Part shown: positions 44,652 to 53,419 of the stretch, in pieces
Layout: the number at the start of each line of letters is the position of its first letter
Position numbering within the stretch: position 1 is the stretch's first letter
Assembly: GCA_022827835.1 (NCBI GenBank)
Contig: JAJEIO010000009.1
Span: 54,855-118,854, forward strand
Direction: 5' to 3'
Source: Candidatus Latescibacterota bacterium
GTDB taxonomy: Bacteria; Latescibacterota; UBA2968; UBA8231
Length of the DNA stretch: 64,000 nt
Notes under the pieces: model-generated
Told to the model about the DNA's origin: nothing
What the model saw: only the letters and a program-made list of their open reading frames with translations
Database searches by the model: none
Program-made: the position numbers and the translations under genes

Positions 44652-46646
44652 TCAGAACATCACCGGAATGACATTGCCCACTGTGCCGGTAAATGAGTCG
44701 ATGACCAGCCACAGACCTCCGGTGGCGAATTGACCGGCGATCAGGCCGAGAAAAAAGGGGCGGATTTTGTGGTATAGACTGACGCCGCCGTAGCGCAGGA
44801 TGACTAGTTTGATCAGCCAGGCCAAAAAGATGGAGAACCAGATGTAGCGCATGGTCCACCCGGCGCTGACGGCAAAGCCCAGCGGATGGAAGGGCCACCA
44901 CATCAGGCGCTGGCGGGCGATCATGAGGAGGGCCATGACTAGGCCGCCGCTCAAGGTCCAGAGCCAGCCATCGACGCTGACGCCGGAAGGCTCGCTCAAT
45001 TTGCGCAGGGCGAATCGGGAGGGATAGCTCGGGAAGCCCTGGCCGAAGAACTGGTTGTGGAGATTGACTCCACCGTAGTCATAGGCTAGGTGGAGGGTGT
45101 AGTAGATGGAGACGGATAGGGTGATGAACATGGCCCCGACAATGCCCCACAGGAGCCGACGTCGGTTGCCCGCGGTCTCGCTGGTCAGGCGCAGGCCGTT
45201 GGACAGGGGGGCCATCATAAAGACCAGCAATTCGCCGACCCAGATGAGGGTGTAGGCCGAGGCCACCATGCCCTTAGCCCCCAAGGCCGGGACGCCCACC
45301 CCGGAAACCACGAAACCGAGGGGCACCATGGCCGGGCTCAAGGTGGGGATGCCAGCCTCGACAATGGCGCGCGTCAGGCCGATGAAGATGACGAGGGCCG
45401 CAAAGACGAACAGCGGCGCGATCCAGGCGGGAATGCCGCTTTGCCACAGCCAGAGGGTCATGCCCGCGGTGCCGATGAGAAGCCCCAACAGGGCGCTGCG
45501 GTAGGACATGATCTCATCGGCATCGTCAACTGAGGCTTTCTTGGACAGGGCTTGACGCCACACCTCGGCTAGGTGGTGCCGCCCCACCCACAGGCCCGCC
45601 CCCACCATTACGATTAGAGCACCCATCATCTGGTGGCCGGTCACTGGAGTACTCCAGGGGCCGAGGGTGGCCTGCAGGGTATTGATGCCCAACAGGCCAA
45701 GGACGTGTTGTTGCAGCGTGTAAACGAGGAGGAAGAACCACAGGCTGAGCGAGAGGGTGGAATTGATGAGGAAGGAGAAGCCCAGCATGAGGAAATTGAG
45801 GTTGACCGGCAGATTGGCACCTAAGAAGGACACGCTGGTCTTCAGATTGATCTGGGCCACGGAGGGGAAATAGTGGTGCAGGGCATTGAGGCTGCCGACG
45901 AGGAAGGGGATGGCAAAGCCAATCCACATGAGCCTGTTTTTAAAAAAGGGTTTGAGCAGAGAGGGCCGACCCTCGTCCTCGATCATGGCTAGGGCCACTT
46001 GGGCTAGGGGATAGGCTAGACGCTCGTGTTCGACCCACTGGCGGCGCAGGATCACGGCAATGGAGATGAGGGTGAGGTACAGGGCGGCGTAGAACAGCAG
46101 CCAGTAGCCCAAGGGGGGCAACCAACTGGCCCAGGGGATGACCGTGGCGCCGATACTGCCTTCGTAGAAACCGCGCACGGCCTCGGGGTCGCCCATTAGC
46201 ATCCATTCGGTGAGATGGGGATGGACGACTTCGGCCCATTTGTTCTCGGCCGAGGCGTAGTAGTAGGTCCCAGTGATCATGGGCAAGAGCATGCCGGTCA
46301 CGCCCCGGGAAGGGATGGCCGCGGCGACCATCATCATAATGGCGATGGTGACCAGTTCGCCCCATTGCAGACCCCATTGCCGCTTGGGCAGGGCCAGTAC
46401 CACGTGGACGGTGATCAGCAGAAAAAAAAGCAGGCAGTACGCCGCCGGGGTTGACGAGGAAAAGCCCATGGGCGTGCCCTTGACCAGCATGGTGGTATGG
46501 GGCACGCCGAGGGCGATGGCAACGCACAGCAGGGCGCCGAGAAACAGGCCGCGGAAAGTGATGTGGGCGTCGGGGCGTTCCCTAGCTCGGGGCGCGGTGC
46601 GTTCGGCGAGACGGGCCCGCAGACTGGCGGGGATTTTTCTTTTCAA
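44652..46646 (-). CDS. DUF6785-type polytopic membrane protein, copy 2
   Basis: A 664-residue paralogue of the gene at 37906, with about 12-14 hydrophobic helices. Shared signatures are FFLLITVHVVLALPKRQWGL near residue 75, WVEHERLAYPLAQVAL near 210, WWPFHPLGFAVSAGW, LYHKIRPFFLGLIAG and GTVGNVIPVM. The start is a TTG at 46646; no ATG occurs before the first helices and an in-frame TAG lies 12 bases upstream, so the TTG is the best choice. The N-terminal region is basic (LRARLAERTAPRARERP). Possible transporter of unknown substrate. Nothing in the neighbouring genes on the same strand shows its substrate. Confidence 0.8.
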   Translation of the reverse strand: MKRKIPASLRARLAERTAPRARERPDAHITFRGLFLGALLCVAIALGVPHTTMLVKGTPMGFSSSTPAAYCLLFFLLITVHVVLALPKRQWGLQWGELVTIAIMMMVAAAIPSRGVTGMLLPMITGTYYYASAENKWAEVVHPHLTEWMLMGDPEAVRGFYEGSIGATVIPWASWLPPLGYWLLFYAALYLTLISIAVILRRQWVEHERLAYPLAQVALAMIEDEGRPSLLKPFFKNRLMWIGFAIPFLVGSLNALHHYFPSVAQINLKTSVSFLGANLPVNLNFLMLGFSFLINSTLSLSLWFFLLVYTLQQHVLGLLGINTLQATLGPWSTPVTGHQMMGALIVMVGAGLWVGRHHLAEVWRQALSKKASVDDADEIMSYRSALLGLLIGTAGMTLWLWQSGIPAWIAPLFVFAALVIFIGLTRAIVEAGIPTLSPAMVPLGFVVSGVGVPALGAKGMVASAYTLIWVGELLVFMMAPLSNGLRLTSETAGNRRRLLWGIVGAMFITLSVSIYYTLHLAYDYGGVNLHNQFFGQGFPSYPSRFALRKLSEPSGVSVDGWLWTLSGGLVMALLMIARQRLMWWPFHPLGFAVSAGWTMRYIWFSIFLAWLIKLVILRYGGVSLYHKIRPFFLGLIAGQFATGGLWLVIDSFTGTVGNVIPVMF

Positions 46647-46914
46647 GCCGGATGCCTAGATTGCAGTCGCTCGGTAGGCTGAGCACGGGGATTTTGTGGA
46701 GGCTAAGCCCTAGCCTATCTTTGTCCCAACCTATGTTTTCCAGCCGAAGTTTGTCAATGCCTTGTCGGGCCCGACGGACTAGGGCGGACTTGCCAAGGCA
46801 CGCCGGCCAACACGGAAAGTCGTGGAAAGTCTTGCACAACGGTTGGGGCCGCGCATCGCAGAAAAATTCGTCTCATATGTTAAGTGTCATTCCTTCAATT
46901 TCTGGAGGTACATT

Positions 46915-47718
46915 ATGTGCCGCGTTCTCTTTGCAATGTTGTTGGTGGCGGCTCCACACGGAGTCTCTGACTTAACGTGGGATTTTTCCGAGGGCTGGGC
47001 TGCACAGGAGAGTTCCGCAACGGCTACCATGGTGAGCAGCGAAATCGTGACATCGAGTGTTCGTCTGGACGCAGACAGTACTCAGAGCCAGCCATCGGCT
47101 GTGACCATCACCGGCGAAGTCCAGGATCCGCGCGCGCGGGAAATCACATTTCGCTACGAATCGCCGGCGGCGCTGGAAAGCGCCGAGCAGCGCGTCGCGC
47201 TCGACAGCTTGGATCGCTTCGCCTTCGAGCTGCCTGTCGTCCGAGGGACCTCCGTCAGTGGGTATTTCGAAGGCGGGCAGCCAAGATGGGAATGGGTGCA
47301 GTGGTTAGGATCGTTCCTTTTCGATCGCAGATCCCTATCCCTCTTTGTCGAACCCGGCGATAGTCTGCACGTGGCCGTGGAGGAGGGCTTTTTCGGTCCT
47401 TCCTATTCGTTCAGCGGCTCCAACGCGGACAACAGCCGCTTCACTTCCGAGTGGATTCCGCAATTCTACTCCTTACGCCTCGACCGCGACGCATACAAGG
47501 GTTTGGAGGTCGAGGATTTCAAGCGCCTAATGGAACAGTGGCGACGGGATCAGTTCGAGTTCTTGGCCACAGGGCGCGAGCAATACGCGCTGTCTTCAGG
47601 GTGCATCGACTATGTGACGGACTACGTCAACTACGAGTGGGCCATTAGGATGGTTGATTACCCGTCGCGTTACCAGTTTGCCAACGGACGCGAGAACAGA
47701 GACATCACCCCGGAGTAA
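46915..47718 (+). CDS. N-terminal half of a TlpA-type protein, ended by an in-frame TAA
   Basis: A 267-residue frame from ATG 46915 (GGAGG seven bases upstream) with a signal peptide near CRVLFAMLLVAAPHG. It resembles the N-terminal region of Bacteroidetes-type TlpA-like proteins (TITGEVQDPRAREITFRYES; SLFVEPGDSLHV; FSGSNADNSRF). It stops at TAA 47716-47718 after DITPE. The frame continues without shift as YDFLQEFPLVDEKAI, which fits the usual PEYYDFL context, so the stop has probably replaced a Tyr codon. The rest of the protein, with the thioredoxin domain, is the frame at 47728. The pair is thus either a pseudogene, a sequencing or assembly error, or read through. Confidence 0.75.
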   Translation: MCRVLFAMLLVAAPHGVSDLTWDFSEGWAAQESSATATMVSSEIVTSSVRLDADSTQSQPSAVTITGEVQDPRAREITFRYESPAALESAEQRVALDSLDRFAFELPVVRGTSVSGYFEGGQPRWEWVQWLGSFLFDRRSLSLFVEPGDSLHVAVEEGFFGPSYSFSGSNADNSRFTSEWIPQFYSLRLDRDAYKGLEVEDFKRLMEQWRRDQFEFLATGREQYALSSGCIDYVTDYVNYEWAIRMVDYPSRYQFANGRENRDITPE

Positions 47719-47727
47719 TACGACTTC

Positions 47728-49050
47728 TTGCAGGAATTTCCCCTAGTGGACGAAAAGGCCATAGGCATAGCCCATTATCGCTGGTTTCTGGAACGCACCT
47801 TGGACCGTGACCATGACCATGACCATGACCCCAAGCTGTCTAAGATGTATGATCTATCCGGTTTGGAGTTGTCGGAGGAGACTCAAGCGCACCTCGACTC
47901 CCTGTACGAAAAGGAGGGCCGACAGCCCGTGCTGTCGAAAATGGTCGATTTGTCGGCGGTTGGTGTTTCGGCGAGTGCCCACGCGCAACTCGACTCTCTG
48001 TACGAAAAGGAGGGCCGATGGCTCAAGCTGTCCGAACGGTACGATTTGTCGGCGTTTGGCGTTGCGGAAAGCGCCCACGCGCACCTCGACTCCCTGTACG
48101 AAAAGTCCGATAGGTCCCTCAACTTCTACTGGTTCAGTGAGGAAGAGAAGCCTAAGGCGGATACGACGAGCGGGGAGTTGGTGCTCCACATACCTTCTGG
48201 AGTACGGTTGGATTCCCTAGCCAAAGAGCCACCCAAGCTGTCGGCGAGGATGGATCTATCGGGCTTGAAGCTGTCGGAGGCCGCCCTGGCTCAACTCGAC
48301 TCGATGTACGAACATCGTCAACCGCCCAAGCTGTCGGCGAAGATTGATCTATCGGGCTTGGGGTTGTCGGAGGCCGCCCTGGCTCAACTCGACTCGATCT
48401 ATGCCGGAAAAGGACATTGGTTTGGGTCTAGATACAATTTGGCCAAAGAAAAACTCGAAGGGAGAGTGCTCTACTGGTTTTTAGCCGGAGAGCTGATCAA
48501 TACGCTCAAGCGCGGTGGCAGTGAAGCTTTTGCGTGGGCCCAGCGCAAGTGGGAAGAGTTCCAACAGATCAACCCGCACCCGGAATACAATGAGGCCGTG
48601 CTAGTGGCTCTATCTGCCGCTCTGAAGCTACAACCCGGACAAGCCGCCCCCGACTTCACCCTCGACGACCTCGACGGTCAGCCCGTGTCGCTGAGCCAGT
48701 TCAAGGGGCAGGTAGTTCTGATCGACTTCTGGGCGAGTTGGTGCGGGCCGTGTATCGACGACCTACCCTATCTCCGACAAGTCAAGAAAAAGACGGCCGA
48801 CTGGCCGGTCGTCTTCCTCAACATATCGCTGGACGCGGACGACGCTGCTTGGCGAGAGGCGATTGATGAACACGAGATCAAAGGCGTCCACGTGCGGGCG
48901 GATGGCTGGGGCGCGGAAGTAGCCAAAACCTACCAAGTGATGGGCATACCTTCGTATTACTTGGTGGACTCGCAAGGGCTGATTGTAGAGGATCCTGGTT
49001 TAAGAGGGAATACAGACGCGACTGTAGCGGCGATCGAGGAGAGCTTGTGA
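47728..49050 (+). CDS. C-terminal half of the interrupted TlpA-type protein, with 32-residue repeats and thioredoxin domain
   Basis: Same frame as the half at 46915, separated from it by one TAA codon; a TTG at 47728 is the first possible start but has no ribosome site. A (RDHDHDHDP) His-Asp run near its residue 30 leads into five 31-32-residue repeats (LSKMYDLSGLELSEETQ..LDSLYEKEGR). A thioredoxin-like domain of TlpA type occupies the last 145 residues: APDFTLDDLDGQPVSLSQF, DFWASWCGPCIDDLPYL with the redox CxxC, VRADGWGAEVAKTYQVMGIP with the cis-Pro. It should work as a periplasmic thiol-disulfide protein if made with its signal peptide. The repeats are absent from usual TlpA proteins. Confidence 0.7.
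   Translation: MQEFPLVDEKAIGIAHYRWFLERTLDRDHDHDHDPKLSKMYDLSGLELSEETQAHLDSLYEKEGRQPVLSKMVDLSAVGVSASAHAQLDSLYEKEGRWLKLSERYDLSAFGVAESAHAHLDSLYEKSDRSLNFYWFSEEEKPKADTTSGELVLHIPSGVRLDSLAKEPPKLSARMDLSGLKLSEAALAQLDSMYEHRQPPKLSAKIDLSGLGLSEAALAQLDSIYAGKGHWFGSRYNLAKEKLEGRVLYWFLAGELINTLKRGGSEAFAWAQRKWEEFQQINPHPEYNEAVLVALSAALKLQPGQAAPDFTLDDLDGQPVSLSQFKGQVVLIDFWASWCGPCIDDLPYLRQVKKKTADWPVVFLNISLDADDAAWREAIDEHEIKGVHVRADGWGAEVAKTYQVMGIPSYYLVDSQGLIVEDPGLRGNTDATVAAIEESL
47803..47832 (+). repeat. GACCAT hexamer microsatellite
   Basis: Five hexamers in frame: GACCGT, three of GACCAT, then GACCCC. They code for DRDHDHDHDP. The run can expand or contract by two residues without a frameshift and might bind metal through His and Asp. 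Confidence 0.8.
47830..48420 (+). repeat. Five degenerate 31-32-residue repeats inside the TlpA-type gene
   Basis: Units begin at 47830, 47926 and 48022 with exact 96-base spacing, then, after a non-repeat stretch with EEKPKADTTSGELV, at 48232 and 48325 with 93-base spacing. The consensus is LSxxxDLSxxxLSExAxAxLDSLYEK. The last two units are nearly identical at the nucleotide level, so they duplicated recently. The pattern looks helical, but no family is recognised. Confidence 0.75.
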
Positions 49051-49130
49051 GAAGCCGTAGTGAGATGCGCGACATTCTCTTGGCAATCTGTTGTTGGCGG
49101 CCCCGCGCGGGCGTTTCCCTGTGAGGTAAT

Positions 49131-50249
49131 ATGATCGATTATCCGCTCCAGAGCGGTCTCGTCCAGGCAGGTGTTCCGGTCGAAGTGGGTCAGGACACTG
49201 GCCATTTCTGGTTCCCGTCTCTACACCGAGTCGGCGGCGACGCGCTGGTTTGTGCCTGCATCCGCTCCGCCGATGTCGCGCAGGGGAAATGGCCAGCCGA
49301 TCTTTTTGTGAGCCATGACGTCGGTGGTAGCTGGCACCCGGATCAGCGCATCGACTCGTACGGCCATACCTCCGTCCGCGATGCGTCGAGCACATTGATG
49401 ATGCCGTACGAGCAATGGCCGCAAGCGCCGGGAGATCGGCAAAATTGCATCGCTCCAGGTAACGTCCTGACGATGGTCGATGGTGCGCTCGTGGTCGAGC
49501 CTCGGGACGTGCGGGTCTGCGATTTTCCGCGCCCGCTCGCCGATTACCACGAGGACGAGCTGCGGCTCCAGCACAACGGCAACATCCTGCGCCTTGAGGA
49601 TGGGAGCTTGTTGACGACGATGTACGGAAAGTTCGACGGGGAAGAAGGCTATAACACGTTCGCCGTAGTCAGCGACGACGGGGGCTTTACGTGGACGTAC
49701 CGCAGCACTGTCGCCGGCCCGGATGCCGCGCCCGACGCGCCCGAAGGCCCCAATGAATCCAACACCCTGCGGTTGGACAATGGCGATCTGCTCTGCGTCT
49801 ATCGCGTCGGTGGTAGGTGGGACTTCCACAAGAGCATCAGCGCGGATGAAGGCCGGACGTGGTCGCCGTCGGTGCGCATGGAAGGGATGGCCTCGGTGCA
49901 ACCAAGGCTCGCTCGGTTGGGCAACGGCGCGATAGTGCTGACTGGTGGACGTCCGGGTCTGTTCCTCTGGCTTTGCGCCGATGGACAGGGCGAAAAATGG
50001 GAGCGGGTAAATCTGGGGGTGCATCACAACCGTTTGGTCGAGCCGAATGCGGGTTTTTCAGATGCCTTCTGCAACGCGCAGGCTGGAGAGGACCCCGCCA
50101 TGAGCACGTCTTATACCGCGCTGATGCCTTGGGGAGCCGATGGGTTGATTGTAACTTACGACCGCTTGGCCAACGGCTGGGCTGGCGCTCCCGGACCGAA
50201 CGGGGACGTCGATCGGGTATTTAGTTTATCAGTAGCGATTTCCATCTGA
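49131..50249 (+). CDS. BNR/sialidase-like propeller protein
   Basis: A 372-residue protein with the sialidase superfamily layout: PADLFVSHDVGGSWHPDQ and VVSDDGGFTWTY and SISADEGRTWSPS as Asp boxes, NGNILRLEDGSLLTTMYGKF and LRLDNGDLLCVYRVG between them, and a C-terminal TALMPWGADGLIVTYDRL. The RIP motif of true sialidases is not evident, so the catalytic function is uncertain and it may cleave or bind another sugar. No signal peptide. It precedes the sulfatase gene by 15 bp, and both fit the use of sulfated or sialylated glycans. The gene at 41513 is a more sialidase-like relative. Confidence 0.75.
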   Translation: MIDYPLQSGLVQAGVPVEVGQDTGHFWFPSLHRVGGDALVCACIRSADVAQGKWPADLFVSHDVGGSWHPDQRIDSYGHTSVRDASSTLMMPYEQWPQAPGDRQNCIAPGNVLTMVDGALVVEPRDVRVCDFPRPLADYHEDELRLQHNGNILRLEDGSLLTTMYGKFDGEEGYNTFAVVSDDGGFTWTYRSTVAGPDAAPDAPEGPNESNTLRLDNGDLLCVYRVGGRWDFHKSISADEGRTWSPSVRMEGMASVQPRLARLGNGAIVLTGGRPGLFLWLCADGQGEKWERVNLGVHHNRLVEPNAGFSDAFCNAQAGEDPAMSTSYTALMPWGADGLIVTYDRLANGWAGAPGPNGDVDRVFSLSVAISI

Positions 50250-50264
50250 GAGAAAGGACCAGCC

Positions 50265-51755
50265 ATGCCTCAGCAACAGCCCAACATCATCTACATTCTC
50301 GCCGACGACATGGGATACGGCGATATGGGATGTAACAACTCCGGTTGCAAAATTCCCACGCCGCACCTCGACCGCCTCTCCGCCCAAGGGATGCGCTTCA
50401 CCGACGCCCATGCCTCCTCCAGCGTCTGCTCGCCCAGCCGCTACGCCCTGCTCACTGGCCGCTATTGCTGGCGCACTCCGCTCAAGAGCAGCGTCCTGTG
50501 GCCTTGGGATCCGCCCTTGATAGAAGCCGAGCGCCCCACAGTGGCCAAGCTGCTGCGCCAGCAGGGCTACCGCACCGCCTGCATCGGCAAGTGGCATCTC
50601 GGCTGGGAATGGGCGACCAAGGACGGCAAACCAGCCTACGGCGACGAGTCCATCGGCCGTCTCGACCGCGAGCAGCGCCAAGCCCTAGAGCGCAATATCG
50701 ACTATAGCCAACCTATCGGCGGCGGTCCTCTAACCTGTGGCTTTGACTATTACTTTGGCGTCGATGTGCCGAATTTCCCGCCCTACACTTGGTTTGAACA
50801 GGACCGGCTGGCTGCGGCCCCGACCGAGCAAAAGCCCGAGGGGATGTTCGGCCTGCCCGGAGCCATGAAGCCGGGGTGGAAACTGGAGGACATGGTCCCC
50901 GAATTCGTCCGCCGCGCCCGTGCCTACATCGCCGAAGCTAACTCTGATCCCTTTTTCCTCTACTTGCCGCTGACCTCGCCCCACACGCCGATTGTTCCCA
51001 ATCAGGACTTCATCGGTCGTAGCGGAGCGGGTCTATACGGCGATTTTGTCTGCGAAGTCGATTGGGTGGTCGGGGAAATTATGGCCGCGCTCGACGAGCA
51101 GGGGCTGGCCGACGACACGCTGCTCATCTTCACCAGCGACAACGGTCCCGAGTGCAGTCCGGCCGCGGCTGGCGGCTGCTACGAGCACGTGCGCCAATTC
51201 GGGCACTACAGCATGGCCCATTTGCGCGGCGCCAAGCGCGACACTTGGGAAGGTGGCCACCGCGTGCCCTTTGTCGCCCGCTGGCCTGGGGTTACGCCGG
51301 CTGGATCAGTCTGCGACCAGCTCGCTCTGTTGGGCGATTTTATGGCGACCTGCGTTCAGTTGACCGGGGTCCAGTTGCCTGCGGGAGCGGCAGAAGACAG
51401 CATTAGCATATTGCCCTTGTTGCAGGGACAGGTTGATGTGCCGGTGCGCCGCTCAGCCGTGCATCACAGTTGCGCGGGCCGCTTTGCCCTGCGCCAAGAC
51501 GACTGGGTCTTTATCGACGCCCCTTCTGGCGACGACAACCGCGAGCCGGATTGGTTCAAGGTGGAGCGGGGCTATAGCGACCACGATTTTCCCGGGGAAC
51601 TGTTCAACCTCAAAGACGACATTGCCGAGCGGCAGAATCTGTACGATCAGCACCCGGATATCGTGCACAGCATGTCGCGCCGCTTGGAAGAAGTCAAAGC
51701 TCAAGGTGAGGCACTGGCCGGGCCTTATGACGAGACGCTGGAGGAATCGGAGTAG
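50265..51755 (+). CDS. Type I sulfatase (arylsulfatase A family)
   Basis: A 496-residue sulfatase. IIYILADDMGYGDMG near residue 8 carries the metal-binding Asp pair. C55 in SVCSPSRYALLTGRY is the Cys of CxPxR that maturation enzymes turn into formylglycine. IGKWHLGW (Lys/His), FLYLPLTSPHTPI and LIFTSDNGPE (Asp/Asn of the metal site) follow, and RGAKRDTWEGGHRVPFVARWPG is typical. It removes sulfate from sugars or other esters. No signal peptide is seen before the first strand, whereas many sulfatases are periplasmic. It lies 15 bp after the BNR gene and its end faces the glycoside hydrolase gene at 51822. Confidence 0.92.
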   Translation: MPQQQPNIIYILADDMGYGDMGCNNSGCKIPTPHLDRLSAQGMRFTDAHASSSVCSPSRYALLTGRYCWRTPLKSSVLWPWDPPLIEAERPTVAKLLRQQGYRTACIGKWHLGWEWATKDGKPAYGDESIGRLDREQRQALERNIDYSQPIGGGPLTCGFDYYFGVDVPNFPPYTWFEQDRLAAAPTEQKPEGMFGLPGAMKPGWKLEDMVPEFVRRARAYIAEANSDPFFLYLPLTSPHTPIVPNQDFIGRSGAGLYGDFVCEVDWVVGEIMAALDEQGLADDTLLIFTSDNGPECSPAAAGGCYEHVRQFGHYSMAHLRGAKRDTWEGGHRVPFVARWPGVTPAGSVCDQLALLGDFMATCVQLTGVQLPAGAAEDSISILPLLQGQVDVPVRRSAVHHSCAGRFALRQDDWVFIDAPSGDDNREPDWFKVERGYSDHDFPGELFNLKDDIAERQNLYDQHPDIVHSMSRRLEEVKAQGEALAGPYDETLEESE

Positions 51756-51821
51756 TGCTCATTTTGAATTTTTGCGCCGCCTCCTCCAAGCCAACGAACC
51801 AGCTGTAAATCGCCACTCGGC

Positions 51822-53369
51822 TTAGCTTGCCTTGGCTTCTGGGCGGACCTTCTCGTCCAGTGCATACGGCGTAAAGCGGTACGCAAAGTCGCTGTATGGC
51901 GCAGCGAATGTATATGCTCCCGGCTGTGCGGTCCCAATGGGGACGATTTTCATGTTCCACGTATCGATGCCGTCGATTTTATACGGTTGATTGCCCGACA
52001 ATTCGAGGGTTACCGTCTGTGGGTCGGTGGTGTAAACGAGATAGTATTCCCCGGGTTTGGCGAGGATGTGCCGCCCGCTGTCGTCGCCGATTGGTTCGAG
52101 CGCGTCAAACACTGGTGCGTCTGCCATAAACGATTTGAGGAATGCTATGCGCTTGGGGCTGTCGCCGCGCAGCACGCCGCCTTTTGCCCACCAGAGTAAG
52201 TCTTCGGGGTGTTTGTAGGTTTCTCCGTGCCCGACGTAGCAGCCGGAAACAGTCCCCGCCCAAAAGTGTTGCACCATCTGCCGGGCGCTGATGTTTCCCC
52301 ATCCTTGCGGAATATCTCCCTCGTAGCGGCATTCGTCGTAAATCACGGGCTTTTTGTATTGGCTGCGATAGCGGATGCCGTGTTCCATGTTGGAGGTCTG
52401 AATACTGGTGTGCGTTACCCACGGCTTGCTGTGGGCGTACCAGCGCCGCCCATTGTGAATGCCGCGCAGCCGCTGATACGGGTCGTGGTCGCGGATGATT
52501 TGGAAAAACCGATCCCAGTCTGATTCTTCTTTCGCTGGCATAAAGTCGTATTCATTGGCCAGCGACCACCACACATTGCGGAAAGCGGCTAACCGCGCGA
52601 CGGCGTAGCGGATGTAACGGTCGTCACTGGCCGCGTCCATGTTCTCGAAATCCCAGCGATCGTAGGTGTGAAACAGGATTAAATCGGCTTCAATACCAAG
52701 CTGCAAGAGATCGAGAACGCGTTGCTCAAAATGACGCCAGAACTCGGGATTGAATCGCGTGAAGTCCCAATCCGTCAGCGGCGTGCCCTCGAACGGATAG
52801 TAGATCGGCTCGTTTTTGTTGTACGCGTAATCCTTGGGAAAGATGCACATGCGCAGCTTGTTGAACGGGGCGTTGGCGAGGGTTTCGAGCGTCTGTTCCT
52901 GCATCGCCTCGCCTTGATGCGCCCAAGCGTAACAGGTTGTCCCGAACTGGTGATAGGGTGTTCCGTCGGCATACTGGAAGTAGAAGTCGTTGTGAACGCG
53001 CACGGGTCCGTGATTGTCCGTAGATGGTGCAATGCACGTAAACTGGCCGGTCTTGTCGTCAAGGGCGGGGTGGTTGCTTTTCGTGATGTACGTCCACTCG
53101 CCGACCGCATCGGGCATAAAGCGAATTTTGTACACGCCGTCTCCATCGTAAAATCCGTGCGGCGCGAAGACGCGACCGTTTAGTGCAAATTCTGCGGTTA
53201 ATTCGACATCGACGAATGGATTGCCCGTCTCCGGTCCAGTCAGCGTGAGTTCATACACGCCCCAACGTTCGACCATGTTTATCTCCAAGTCTTGTGTAGA
53301 TTCAGCGGAAGCTACGTCGAGCGAGAAGATAACCATGAGAATCGCTATTGGTAAAACTCGTCGAACCAT
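51822..53369 (-). CDS. DUF5060/DUF4038-type glycoside hydrolase (GH140-like)
   Basis: 515 residues from ATG 53369 (AAAGG upstream; a GTG six bases earlier is possible), with a signal peptide ending near SAES. An N-terminal DUF5060-like domain (VERWGVYELTLTG, NGRVFAPHGFYDGDG, RFMPDAVGEWTY) precedes a TIM-barrel of the DUF4038/apiosidase type: RVHNDFYFQYADGTPYHQFGT, WWSLANEYDFM with a Glu near residue 268, and IYDECRYEGD with a second Glu near 345. A DUF5605-like beta domain ends it. Exported, so it should cut sugars outside the inner membrane. Substrate unknown. It is on the same strand as the BlaR1-like gene 50 bp upstream. Confidence 0.82.
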   Translation of the reverse strand: MVRRVLPIAILMVIFSLDVASAESTQDLEINMVERWGVYELTLTGPETGNPFVDVELTAEFALNGRVFAPHGFYDGDGVYKIRFMPDAVGEWTYITKSNHPALDDKTGQFTCIAPSTDNHGPVRVHNDFYFQYADGTPYHQFGTTCYAWAHQGEAMQEQTLETLANAPFNKLRMCIFPKDYAYNKNEPIYYPFEGTPLTDWDFTRFNPEFWRHFEQRVLDLLQLGIEADLILFHTYDRWDFENMDAASDDRYIRYAVARLAAFRNVWWSLANEYDFMPAKEESDWDRFFQIIRDHDPYQRLRGIHNGRRWYAHSKPWVTHTSIQTSNMEHGIRYRSQYKKPVIYDECRYEGDIPQGWGNISARQMVQHFWAGTVSGCYVGHGETYKHPEDLLWWAKGGVLRGDSPKRIAFLKSFMADAPVFDALEPIGDDSGRHILAKPGEYYLVYTTDPQTVTLELSGNQPYKIDGIDTWNMKIVPIGTAQPGAYTFAAPYSDFAYRFTPYALDEKVRPEAKAS

Positions 53370-53419
53370 TAACACCTTTTGCTTAGAAAGGTAAACGTTA
53401 TTGGAGCTTACCTATTATC

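Noticed and set aside
46647..46914. Gap of 268 bases upstream of the interrupted TlpA-type gene
   Set aside because: Read in both directions it shows no coding frame with motifs, no tRNA-like fold and no good promoter hexamers; nothing could be supported apart from the ribosome site just before 46915.
47830..48420. Regular spacing of repeats suggested a CRISPR-like array
   Set aside because: The repeats are coding, in frame, degenerate, without unique spacers, and lie inside a thioredoxin-domain gene.
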